This document shows positions 29,019 through 35,876 of a stretch of 41,392 nt of DNA, piece by piece. Location of the stretch: assembly GCF_019192735.1 (NCBI RefSeq), contig NZ_JAHTKP010000064.1:1-41392 (forward strand), read 5' to 3'. The notes beneath the pieces were generated by a model that was not told the origin of the DNA, did not search any database, and saw only the letters and a list, made by a program, of their open reading frames with translations. Both the position numbers and the translations under genes were made by a program. Within the stretch, counting starts at the first letter, position 1. Each line of letters opens with the position of its first letter. Source of the DNA: Kitasatospora aureofaciens (GTDB taxonomy: Bacteria > Actinomycetota > Actinomycetes > Streptomycetales > Streptomycetaceae).

Positions 29019-30442
29019 CGGGCCTCCCCGGCCGCGAGGAAGCGTTCGGTGCGCGCCGCCAGGTGGGACGTCAACTCGCCGAGGTCGGTGCGGCCTTCGG
29101 CGAACTGGGCGAACTCGACCAGGGCCGGCAGGTCCTCGGCGTCGCGCAGCCCGGCGGTGGGCACGGTCGGGGCGAGCCGGCGGACGTCGAAGCCGTCGGC
29201 GTCGTAGACGGGGTTGAGGTGCACGATGCTGGTGCGCCGCTCCGGGTCGAGCCGGGTGCGCCAGACCCGCAGCACCTCGGCCGCCAGGCCGGGCGGGGCG
29301 TTGTCCCAGCCGTCCGAGACGATCAGCAGGCGCTGCGGCGCGGTGTCCAGCGCGTCGAGGATCCGCCGGCCGAGCGGGGTCGGCCCGTACGGGTGGGCGA
29401 GCAGCGCGTCGGTGCGGCCGGTGGTCCACAGCGCGGTGTAGTCGGCGGCGAGGGCTTCCAGCAGGTAGTGGCAGGCCAGCGCGGCGGCCAGGGGGCGACG
29501 GCGCTTGACGCCCGAGCCGTACGCCGAGAAGGAGTCGTCGAGCACGGCCGCGACCCGGCCCCAGCTGCCCGCCTGCGCACCGGCCGCACGCCGGGCGGCA
29601 GCCCGCAGGGCCTCCGTCAGCTCGGCGCGGCGGGCCAGGCGGTCGGCGGCCGGCAGACCGAGGACGTACGAGGCGAGCCGGGTGAGCGGCATGCGGGTGA
29701 GGTCGGTGGTGACGGCGGCGCCGTGGCCGCGGGCGGACTCCTGGAGGCGCAGCCGTTCCAGGCTGGTCATGCGGGGTGCGATGCGTTCGAGGAAGGCGCC
29801 GCGCGGGATGCCGTGGCGCTGCGCGAAGCCCTCGGCGACGGTGTACGGCAGGTCGTAGAGGGCGGACTGCTCGTAGTGGGCGCGGCGCCAGGCGTCCAGC
29901 AGCGGCGAGCGGTAGGGCGCGCGGGCGGCGGAGGCGAACAGGAAGCCGCCCACCTCCTCGTGGCCGGGCCGCAGGTGGGCGTGGCGCAGCGCGCGCTTGA
30001 GGCCGGCGCGGTACTTGACGGCGTCGAGTGTCTGGTCGGGCCGGGCCGCGAGCCAGTCGCGCAGGATGGCGCGGGTGCGGCGGTTGTTGACCTTCCGTCG
30101 CCGCAGCTCGCCGATCAGCTTGTAGACCCGCTGCGGGGGCAGCAGCGCGAGGCGGCGGGCGATCAGCCGGCCCTCGGTGTGCCGCTGCTCGGCGGTGGCC
30201 TCGCGGGTGCTCTCCAGCAGGTGGCGGACGATGAGCGTGGCGTTGTGGTCGTTGATGTCGAGCGCGAGCGCGGCGGCGTAGAGGCCGCGGTAGTTGACGC
30301 GCATGTACTCGTGCAGGAAGTCGAGCGAGAGCTGCTGCTCGGCGGCCGTGGAGTGGAACTCGCGCTGGCCGGTGGCCGTGATGGCGGCGTTGACGAAGAG
30401 CAGTACGTCGTCGGCGGCGATCAGGTCGGCGTACGCTTCCAT
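29015..30442 (-). CDS. vWA-domain protein with Ro60-like layout
   Basis: A 475-residue protein. Residues 1-285 are helical and basic, with 'KYRAGLKRALRHAHLRPGHEE' reminiscent of TROVE-type RNA-binding repeats; residues 295-475 are a von Willebrand A domain with the metal site DDSFS (302-306) and 'LLIVSDGWDN' (372-381). Helical repeats followed by vWA at this length is the arrangement of Ro60/Rsr, which handle misfolded RNA; the TROVE assignment itself is not certain by eye. ATG 30442 (GGGAAG upstream) is taken; ATG 30523 is possible. Its stop overlaps the HTH partner gene. A 26-codon ORF lies upstream on the same strand. Confidence 0.7.
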   Translation of the reverse strand: MEAYADLIAADDVLLFVNAAITATGQREFHSTAAEQQLSLDFLHEYMRVNYRGLYAAALALDINDHNATLIVRHLLESTREATAEQRHTEGRLIARRLALLPPQRVYKLIGELRRRKVNNRRTRAILRDWLAARPDQTLDAVKYRAGLKRALRHAHLRPGHEEVGGFLFASAARAPYRSPLLDAWRRAHYEQSALYDLPYTVAEGFAQRHGIPRGAFLERIAPRMTSLERLRLQESARGHGAAVTTDLTRMPLTRLASYVLGLPAADRLARRAELTEALRAAARRAAGAQAGSWGRVAAVLDDSFSAYGSGVKRRRPLAAALACHYLLEALAADYTALWTTGRTDALLAHPYGPTPLGRRILDALDTAPQRLLIVSDGWDNAPPGLAAEVLRVWRTRLDPERRTSIVHLNPVYDADGFDVRRLAPTVPTAGLRDAEDLPALVEFAQFAEGRTDLGELTSHLAARTERFLAAGEAR

Positions 30443-30566
30443 CGGCTTCCCAGCGGTCGTCGGCTTTCCTGCGGTCGGTTCGGAGGGGCCGGCCGGGGAA
30501 TGGGGGCGCGAGCTGCGAATCATTGCTGTAAAGGCAGGTTCCGGAAGTCGCACCGGAGTCCCGCGG

Positions 30567-30598
30567 CCGGCCGGATGACCGTAACAGAGTCCGGCCGG
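30567..30598 (-). promoter_or_regulatory. Hairpin between the micro-ORF and the vWA gene
   Basis: CCGGCCGGA (30567-30575) and TCCGGCCGG (30590-30598) form a perfect 9-bp inverted repeat around 14 bases. It lies after the 26-codon ORF and before the vWA start, so it could be a terminator or attenuator for the micro-ORF transcript, or an operator. Confidence 0.45.
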
Positions 30599-30625
30599 GC
30601 GCCGAGCCCGGTTATTGGCGTACGG

Positions 30626-30706
30626 TCAGCGGCCGGGCGCCCAGCGCGCCCACAACAGCTCCGGGTCGGGCAGGTCGCCGGGCAGGCCGGGGCGGTTGAT
30701 CGTCAT
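30626..30706 (-). CDS. 26-residue micro-protein with strong ribosome site
   Basis: A 27-codon ORF starting ATG 30706 and ending TGA 30628-30626. It begins MTINRPGLPGDLPD and ends LLWARWAPGR, with two tryptophans and a Pro/Gly-rich front. A perfect GGAGG (plus strand 30714-30718) lies seven bases before the ATG, far better than for most genes here, so translation is likely. No known family comes to mind. It is upstream of and parallel to the vWA/HTH pair, and divergent from glutaminase. It could be a leader peptide or an independent peptide; the function is unknown. Confidence 0.55.
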   Translation of the reverse strand: MTINRPGLPGDLPDPELLWARWAPGR

Positions 30707-30867
30707 CGTGTGTCCTCCGAGGGGTGGCGGTCCGGGTGGCGGTCCGTGCCCCCGAAGCACAGGAGCGACCCACGACAGGCCCTGTCGTCGTCACCCGCCC
30801 CCGGACCCGGATAATCCTGGTCGGACCGGGAGCATCCGGTGGGGATCGTGCGTGTGGAGGAACAGCA

Positions 30868-31806
30868 GTGAGCGGTGTGCCCGTCGAGGAGAGCCTGGAC
30901 TACCGGCGGTTGCTGGACGCGGCGGCCGCGGCTGCCCGGGCGACGACGGGTCAGGGGCGCGTCGCGGACTACATCCCGGCGCTCGCGGCGGCCGATCCGG
31001 AGGCGTTCGGGATGGCCGTGGCGACGGTGGACGGGGAGCTGTACGGGGTCGGGGACTGGGAGCGGCCGTTCTCGATCCAGAGCGTGTCCAAGTTGTTCAG
31101 CCTGGCGCTGGCCCTGGCGCACGGCGGCGACGGCGTCTGGGGCGGGGTGGGGCGGGAGCCGTCCGGCAACCCGTTCAACTCGCTGGTGCAGCTGGAGACC
31201 GAGCACGGCATCCCGCGCAACCCGTTCATCAACGCGGGCGCGCTCGTGGTCACCGACCGGCTGCAGAGCCTGACGGGCGACGCCGCCGGGGCCGTCCGCG
31301 AGTTCCTGCGCCGGGAGTCGGGCAACCCGCTGCTCGACACCGATCCGGCGGTGGCCGCCTCGGAGGCCGAGCACGGCCACCGCAACGCCGCGCTGGCCCA
31401 CTTCATCGCCAGCCACGGCAACCTGCAGAACCCGGTCGAGACCGTGCTCGACCACTACTACGCGCACTGCGCGATCGCCGCCAGCTGCCGCGACCTCGTG
31501 CTCGCCGGCTCCTTCCTGGCCCGGTACGGCGTGCGCGCCGACGGCACCCGGCTGATGACGCGCAGCGAGGCGAAGCGCGTCAACGCCGTGCTGCTCACCT
31601 GCGGCACCTACGACGCGGCGGGCGAGTTCGCCTTCCGGGTCGGCCTGCCGGGCAAGAGCGGGGTGGGCGGCGGCATCCTCGCCATACTGCCCGGGCGGGC
31701 TGCGGTCTGCGCCTGGGGCCCGCGCCTGGACCAGGCCGGCAACTCGGTGGCGGCGGTCGCCGCGCTGGACGCGCTCACCACGCTGTCGGGCTGCTCGATC
31801 TTCTAG
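30868..31806 (+). CDS. Glutaminase A
   Basis: A 312-residue glutaminase converting glutamine to glutamate and ammonia in the cytosol. It belongs to the serine-dependent beta-lactamase fold: the catalytic S-x-x-K is S72-V-S-K75 in 'FSIQSVSKLFSLALAL'; 'GREPSGNPFNSLVQLE', 'PRNPFINAGALVVTD', 'HYYAHCAIAASCRDLVL' and 'GLPGKSGVGGGILA' are the standard substrate-site blocks. GTG 30868 has GGAGG upstream with seven-base spacing; the longer frame is not homologous. It stands alone between a divergent micro-ORF and a convergent NACHT gene, ended by a long palindrome. Confidence 0.95.
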   Translation: MSGVPVEESLDYRRLLDAAAAAARATTGQGRVADYIPALAAADPEAFGMAVATVDGELYGVGDWERPFSIQSVSKLFSLALALAHGGDGVWGGVGREPSGNPFNSLVQLETEHGIPRNPFINAGALVVTDRLQSLTGDAAGAVREFLRRESGNPLLDTDPAVAASEAEHGHRNAALAHFIASHGNLQNPVETVLDHYYAHCAIAASCRDLVLAGSFLARYGVRADGTRLMTRSEAKRVNAVLLTCGTYDAAGEFAFRVGLPGKSGVGGGILAILPGRAAVCAWGPRLDQAGNSVAAVAALDALTTLSGCSIF

Positions 31807-31844
31807 GCAGAGCAACTGGTCCGCCGCCTGATCCCCCGCAGCTT

Positions 31845-31880
31845 GTCCGCGGTGGTGCCCGGCCGGGCACCACCGCGGAC
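31845..31880. terminator. 36-bp perfect palindrome, bidirectional terminator
   Basis: GTCCGCGGTGGTGCCCGG at 31845-31862 is followed directly by its exact reverse complement at 31863-31880. It stands between the convergent glutaminase and NACHT genes, 38 bp after the first and 5 bp after the second stop. Confidence 0.85.
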
Positions 31881-31885
31881 CGCGG

Positions 31886-34339
31886 TCAGGGCCGGGTGGG
31901 GTACGTGGCCGGCCGGTAGTCGGCCTGCTGCCGGCGGAAGGCGTGGCCGAGGTGGTGCTGGAGCCGCAGGTGGCGGAACTGGTAGACCGCCCCGGTCTGG
32001 CGCAGCACGCCCCGCTGGTAGGCGTCGTCGAGGAAGGCGGCGACGTTCCAGGGCAGCCGTCCGGTCAGTGGAAGCCAGACGCGGGCCAGGATCACCCACT
32101 GGCCCCAGGCGGTGAAGCCGAGCGCGTAGGCGAGCGCGCCGCCGATTCCTCCGATGGCGCCGATGTACATCCCGTCCTCCAGCGGCCAGTACATCTCGCC
32201 GAGCGGTCCCCGCAGGACGTCGACCAGCAGGCGCCCGCCGAGCGCGATCGCCAGCGTGAACGCCGGGGCGAGGACCAGGACCTGGCGGCTCACCGTGGCG
32301 CGGTTCGAGGACAGCAGGGAGACCGGGGTGGCCGCGGAGGCGGTGTCCAGGGGCGCTTCGAGCATGCTGGTGAGCCCGAACACCACCCCGGCGGCCAGGC
32401 CGAAGATCAGCCCGTACACCAGCATGTTGATGAACATGCCCTGGATCACCTCGCCGTCGAACAGGGGGGCGCCGAAGTAGATCGTGCGCTGGAGCGTCTG
32501 GGTGGGCGCGATTCCGAGGCCGATCACGGTGCCGCCGAGCAGGATGGCGGCGAACCGGCCGGTGAACACGCGGACCGGCCGGGGACCGCCGCCGTGGTGG
32601 GTGCCGGGCAGCCGGAGCCGTACGTACGTCGGCTCCAGGGCCAGCCCTCCGAACACGGTCAGGACCGCGTACACGGATCCGAACGCCAGGCCGGCGATCG
32701 GCCCCACCATGAGGCCTTCCAGGACGTATCTCACGCCCTTGACCCTCGGGTCACCGGCGTAGACCACGACGAGGATCAGGCCGATCAGCCACTCCGCCGC
32801 CGTGACGCACAGCGCGGAGGCCACCACGGTGGCCAGGACGCGGGTCGGGCGCCGCACCGAGCCGCCGATCTGCCACCACGCGAGGTCGTGCCGGTCGAGC
32901 CGGACCAGGTGCTCGGCGAGGTAGCCGAGCCAGCGTTCGGCCCGCTGCACGTCCAGCTGCCGCGGGCGGCTGCGGTGGCCGGGCGCGTCGCGTTCCGGGG
33001 CACGGCGGCGGTAGAGGGCGGGGACGAAGCCGGCCAGGAGGTGTTCTTCGAGCGCGTGCTCGGTGGGGAACCGTTCGGCGTCCAGCAGTTCGGCCGGTCT
33101 CCGGTCGGGCGCGTCGCTGTACATCGTCCGGGCCAGGATGATCATCAGAGGGGTGCTCAGGACCCTGGCGAGGTGCGCGCTGCCCTCGGTCCGCCGGGCG
33201 CGCAGGTCGTCCAGGACGGCGTCCCAGATCGGCTCGGGCGCTTCCTCGCCCCGGGTCACCGGCCGGGCGGTGCGCGGCAGGTAGTCCGCGAGGTCGTCCG
33301 GGGTCAGGTCGGTGAGCTCGATCCCGGCCGCCCAGACCAGCGGCGTCCGGGCCGCCTCCACCGCCTCGGCGAACTCGCCGCGCCGGCTGGTCAGCACCAG
33401 CGGCTGCGAGGTGGCGTTGAGCGCGTCGAGCGCGTCCTGCCGCAGGCCTTCCGCGATCTCGTCGAACCCGTCCAGCACCGGCAGGACGAGATCGGCGTCG
33501 ATCAGCGCGGCGGCTAGCGTCGCCCCGCCCGGGCCCCGGCCGACCAGGTGCGGGTGGTCGCGCAGCAGCAGGTCGATCTGCCAGTCGCGCAGCGCGGTGG
33601 TCGTCGGGTCCCACGACCCGAGGCTGAAGATCACCGGCACCCGGTCGGGGGCGGCCCGGCCCTGCAGGAAGTCCAGCACGAACCTGATCGTCAGGATCGA
33701 CTTCCCCGAGCCGGCCCGGCCCAGCACCACCAGCCGGCCGGACGGGATCTGCCGGTACACCTCGGCCACCGACCGCAGATCGCCCTCCAGCTCCAGGCGG
33801 GCGGCCTCCTCGCCGGGCGCGAGGCGCTGGACGTTCTCCGGACGGTCCATCAGGGGCTCGGGCGCCCGCTGCCACCGCACCGGGAGCGGGAACGGGTCGT
33901 GCACCCGGCGCTGCTCCTCCTCGCGGCGCCAGCGGCGGCGGACCTCCGTCGCCAACTCGGCGGCGGCGTCGGCCAGGACGGCCGGGATCCGGGGTGGCGT
34001 GCGGTCGGGCGCCGCTGCGGGCAGGGGCTTGGCGGGCGGGGGCTCGGCAGCTGCGGGCTCTTCCGGCGCGGGCTCGGCAGTTGCGGTCTCAGCAGGCCCG
34101 GACGGTACCGGCGGCGACTTCGCCAGCGTCGCCGCCAGCCGCCGCCGGTCCTCGGGCGAGGCCCCCAGCGCGTCCGCGAGCAGGTTCACCGTCCCCAGCC
34201 GGTGATCCGTGGACCCGCCGGTCTCCAGCCGGCGGATCGTCCGCACACTCACGTTCGACTTCTCCGCCACCTGCTCCTGCGTGAGCCCCGCCTCGATCCG
34301 TAACCGGCGTAACAGCGTTCCCAGCTGTTCCGTCTCCAC
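31886..34339 (-). CDS. HTH-NACHT-transmembrane STAND-type NTPase
   Basis: An 817-residue protein. Residues 5-65 are an XRE-type HTH ('LRRLRIEAGLTQEQVAEKSN', 'VSVRTIRRLETGG'); 70-125 a Pro/Ala/Glu linker; 200-400 a NACHT NTPase with Walker A GRAGSGKS (207-214) and Walker B 'LVLPVLDGFDEI' (284-294); about 500-745 six likely membrane helices; and a C-terminal 'VYQFRHLRLQHHLG' seen in streptomycete NACHT proteins. It may be a membrane-tethered sensor linked to transcription; some bacterial NACHT proteins defend against phage. GTG 34339 follows GGGGGT. Codons 10 and 13 are both TTA, which needs the bldA tRNA. The gene is single and divergent from a small zinc-finger membrane protein. Confidence 0.88.
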   Translation of the reverse strand: METEQLGTLLRRLRIEAGLTQEQVAEKSNVSVRTIRRLETGGSTDHRLGTVNLLADALGASPEDRRRLAATLAKSPPVPSGPAETATAEPAPEEPAAAEPPPAKPLPAAAPDRTPPRIPAVLADAAAELATEVRRRWRREEEQRRVHDPFPLPVRWQRAPEPLMDRPENVQRLAPGEEAARLELEGDLRSVAEVYRQIPSGRLVVLGRAGSGKSILTIRFVLDFLQGRAAPDRVPVIFSLGSWDPTTTALRDWQIDLLLRDHPHLVGRGPGGATLAAALIDADLVLPVLDGFDEIAEGLRQDALDALNATSQPLVLTSRRGEFAEAVEAARTPLVWAAGIELTDLTPDDLADYLPRTARPVTRGEEAPEPIWDAVLDDLRARRTEGSAHLARVLSTPLMIILARTMYSDAPDRRPAELLDAERFPTEHALEEHLLAGFVPALYRRRAPERDAPGHRSRPRQLDVQRAERWLGYLAEHLVRLDRHDLAWWQIGGSVRRPTRVLATVVASALCVTAAEWLIGLILVVVYAGDPRVKGVRYVLEGLMVGPIAGLAFGSVYAVLTVFGGLALEPTYVRLRLPGTHHGGGPRPVRVFTGRFAAILLGGTVIGLGIAPTQTLQRTIYFGAPLFDGEVIQGMFINMLVYGLIFGLAAGVVFGLTSMLEAPLDTASAATPVSLLSSNRATVSRQVLVLAPAFTLAIALGGRLLVDVLRGPLGEMYWPLEDGMYIGAIGGIGGALAYALGFTAWGQWVILARVWLPLTGRLPWNVAAFLDDAYQRGVLRQTGAVYQFRHLRLQHHLGHAFRRQQADYRPATYPTRP

Positions 34340-34376
34340 GGCATACCCCCATGTTGAGCGTGTACGACCGCCGGTG

Positions 34377-34399
34377 AGCCTACCGTGACGGCCGGTCAC
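34377..34399 (-). promoter_or_regulatory. Promoter and inverted repeat of the NACHT gene
   Basis: Minus-strand TAGGCT (34382-34377) is a probable -10, giving a leader of about 30 bases. Just upstream are GTGAC (34385-34389) and GTCAC (34395-34399), a 5-bp inverted repeat with a 5-bp spacer, a size fit for autoregulation by the protein's own XRE-type HTH. Confidence 0.4.
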
Positions 34400-34492
34400 A
34401 TATGGCCGGTGCCATGACCTGTCCCCCGACCTGCACAAACACCACGCTCGAAGGCGTCCGGTCAGGACACCGACGACACTGGAGGATGCGAC

Positions 34493-34720
34493 ATGGCCTA
34501 CCGCTACTGGTGCGGGGAGTGCGGGTACAGAACGCCCTGGCTCGGCGAGTCCCGGGCCCAGGAGCTGCAGATCGAGCACTACGCGAAGCGGCACCCGGAC
34601 GTCGCGCCGGGCGGCAGCGTGGAGAAGAACCGCAAGAAGCCGGGCGAGGGCCCCGGCTGCCTCACGACGCTCGGCCTCGTGATCCTGTTCCTCCTCCTGG
34701 CCGTCTCGTGCCACCACTGA
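34493..34720 (+). CDS. Small zinc-finger-like protein with C-terminal membrane anchor
   Basis: A 75-residue protein. The N-terminus 'YRYWCGECGYRTPW' offers a C-x2-C pair, and 'QIEHYAKRHPD' an H-x4-H pair, together a plausible zinc site. A basic linker rich in Lys follows, and the C-terminus is one membrane helix, 'LTTLGLVILFLLLAVSC', ending in HH. Similar small proteins occur widely in streptomycetes without known role. GGAGG lies seven bases before ATG 34493. It is divergent from the NACHT gene, 153 bp away. Confidence 0.75.
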   Translation: MAYRYWCGECGYRTPWLGESRAQELQIEHYAKRHPDVAPGGSVEKNRKKPGEGPGCLTTLGLVILFLLLAVSCHH

Positions 34721-34848
34721 CGGCCGGCGACCGCGCCGAGGTGTCGGACCCGGCCGAGCACGAGCGCCGGGTGCGCGCACGAGCCGGACGGCCGAACGGC
34801 GAGGCCGCGCCGGGGGTACCGGCTCCGCCCCGCCGTTCGCGGGCGTGG

Positions 34849-35544
34849 CTACTTGACGAAGCTCTCGACCACCTTTGGCGGCCAGACCCCCACCTTGAGA
34901 GCGCCCATGGAGTAGGCGCGGGAGACCAGGGCCGCACGGTTCGGGACCCGCAGTTTCCGCAGCAGGCAGGTCACGTGGTACTCGACGCCCTGGCGGCTCA
35001 GGTACAGCCGCGCGGCGAGCGGGACGGTCGACACCCCTGCCGCGATGCCTTCGAGGATCCGGGCGTCGATCTCGCTGAGCAGCTTCTTGCGGCCGGCGAC
35101 GACCTCGGTCTCGGCCGACTCGGGGCGCCCGTTGGGCACCATCACGAGGATCGACGACTCGTCGGGGAGGCCGCCGTGGACCATGACGGCGGTGAGCGGG
35201 ACGGTGAACGCCTCGTCGTCCGGGCCGACCGCTATGACGTCGGTGGCGAAGCGGTCGCGCCGGCCCTCGATCAGCCCGGAGAACTGGCGCAGCAGGGGCT
35301 GTTGGACGCTCGGGTGCACGAGGTCGCTGAAGGTCCGACCGCAGAGGTCGGCGGAGGAGCGACCGAACTGCCAGAAGAAGGCTTCGTTGGCCTGCCGGAT
35401 GGTGAGGGTGCGGTCGAGCCGGGCCATGTTCAGACCGGGCTGGTCGGCGAGTGGACGGGGTTTCGGTGCCGCGCCGTGGCCGGGCTCTCGATCGCACACG
35501 ATGGTCCGAGCGGAATCGGCCAGGGCGGAAGCGGAAATGACCAC
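34849..35544 (-). CDS. PAS-LuxR regulator (PimM/NysRIV type)
   Basis: A 231-residue regulator. A PAS fold at about 40-140 ('LDRTLTIRQANEAFFWQFGRSSADLCGRTFSDLVHP') is followed by a LuxR HTH at about 155-215 ('EIDARILEGIAAGVSTVPLAARL', 'LSRQGVEYHVTCLLRKL'). This two-domain set is typical of the pathway activators PimM and NysRIV of polyene macrolide clusters. GTG 35544 with AAGGGA upstream is taken; ATG 35427 would give a 192-residue protein of PimM length. A GGGATATCCC site, the core of the PimM-type operator, lies 47 bp upstream. Two LAL regulator genes stand upstream on the same strand. Confidence 0.85.
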   Translation of the reverse strand: MVISASALADSARTIVCDREPGHGAAPKPRPLADQPGLNMARLDRTLTIRQANEAFFWQFGRSSADLCGRTFSDLVHPSVQQPLLRQFSGLIEGRRDRFATDVIAVGPDDEAFTVPLTAVMVHGGLPDESSILVMVPNGRPESAETEVVAGRKKLLSEIDARILEGIAAGVSTVPLAARLYLSRQGVEYHVTCLLRKLRVPNRAALVSRAYSMGALKVGVWPPKVVESFVK

Positions 35545-35590
35545 GGAAGTCGGATCCCTTCGGGGTGCGAGTGCGGGTTGGATATCGGAC

Positions 35591-35600
35591 GGGATATCCC
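35591..35600. promoter_or_regulatory. PAS-LuxR-type operator core
   Basis: GGGATATCCC is a perfect palindrome and fits the inner GGGA-WW-TCCC of the operator described for PimM-type regulators (CTVGGGAWWTCCCBAG); the outermost bases do not match. GGATATC/GATATCC arms (35580-35586 and 35593-35599) give further symmetry. It lies 47 bp before the PAS-LuxR start, so autoregulation is possible. A half-site CTAGGGA is at 35647-35653. Confidence 0.5.
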
Positions 35601-35708
35601 GGCCATTTCTCGGACGGCCGACCCGCAGTGAACTCAGAACAGAATTCTAGGGACCGGCGATCCGGCCGGTCAACGGCACCCGGGCTGGTCCGGTCCAATT
35701 CTGTGGGC

Positions 35709-35849
35709 GTTCGGCGGGAGGTTCGGTGGGTGGCCCGGGGGTTCGGTACGTGGTTCGGTACGGTCCACATCCGTGCAGGTCAGACGGCATATGTGGGAGC
35801 ACGTCCAAAGTTCGGCGAGCAGGAGTTCGATATTCGGTCGAAGGTTCGG
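35709..35849. repeat. Cluster of GTTCGG direct repeats
   Basis: GTTCGG occurs at 35709, 35721, 35741, 35753, 35810 and 35844; the first four form two pairs of exactly 12-bp spacing, with GGTTCGGT as fuller unit. The region between the PAS-LuxR start and the LAL stop (35545-35876) holds no gene and has lower GC than its surroundings. Confidence 0.55.
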
Positions 35850-35876
35850 CCGGATCTGCCGGAGCAATCTTCCGGA

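Noticed and set aside
30443..30625. Y-RNA-like gene next to the vWA protein
   Set aside because: I saw only simple hairpins, no tRNA-like module or long-stem Y-RNA fold that could be supported by eye.
34340..35770. N-terminal extension of the NACHT frame to 1294 codons
   Set aside because: Residues before GTG 34339 are antisense to the PAS-LuxR and small zinc-finger genes; the HTH begins right after GTG 34339.
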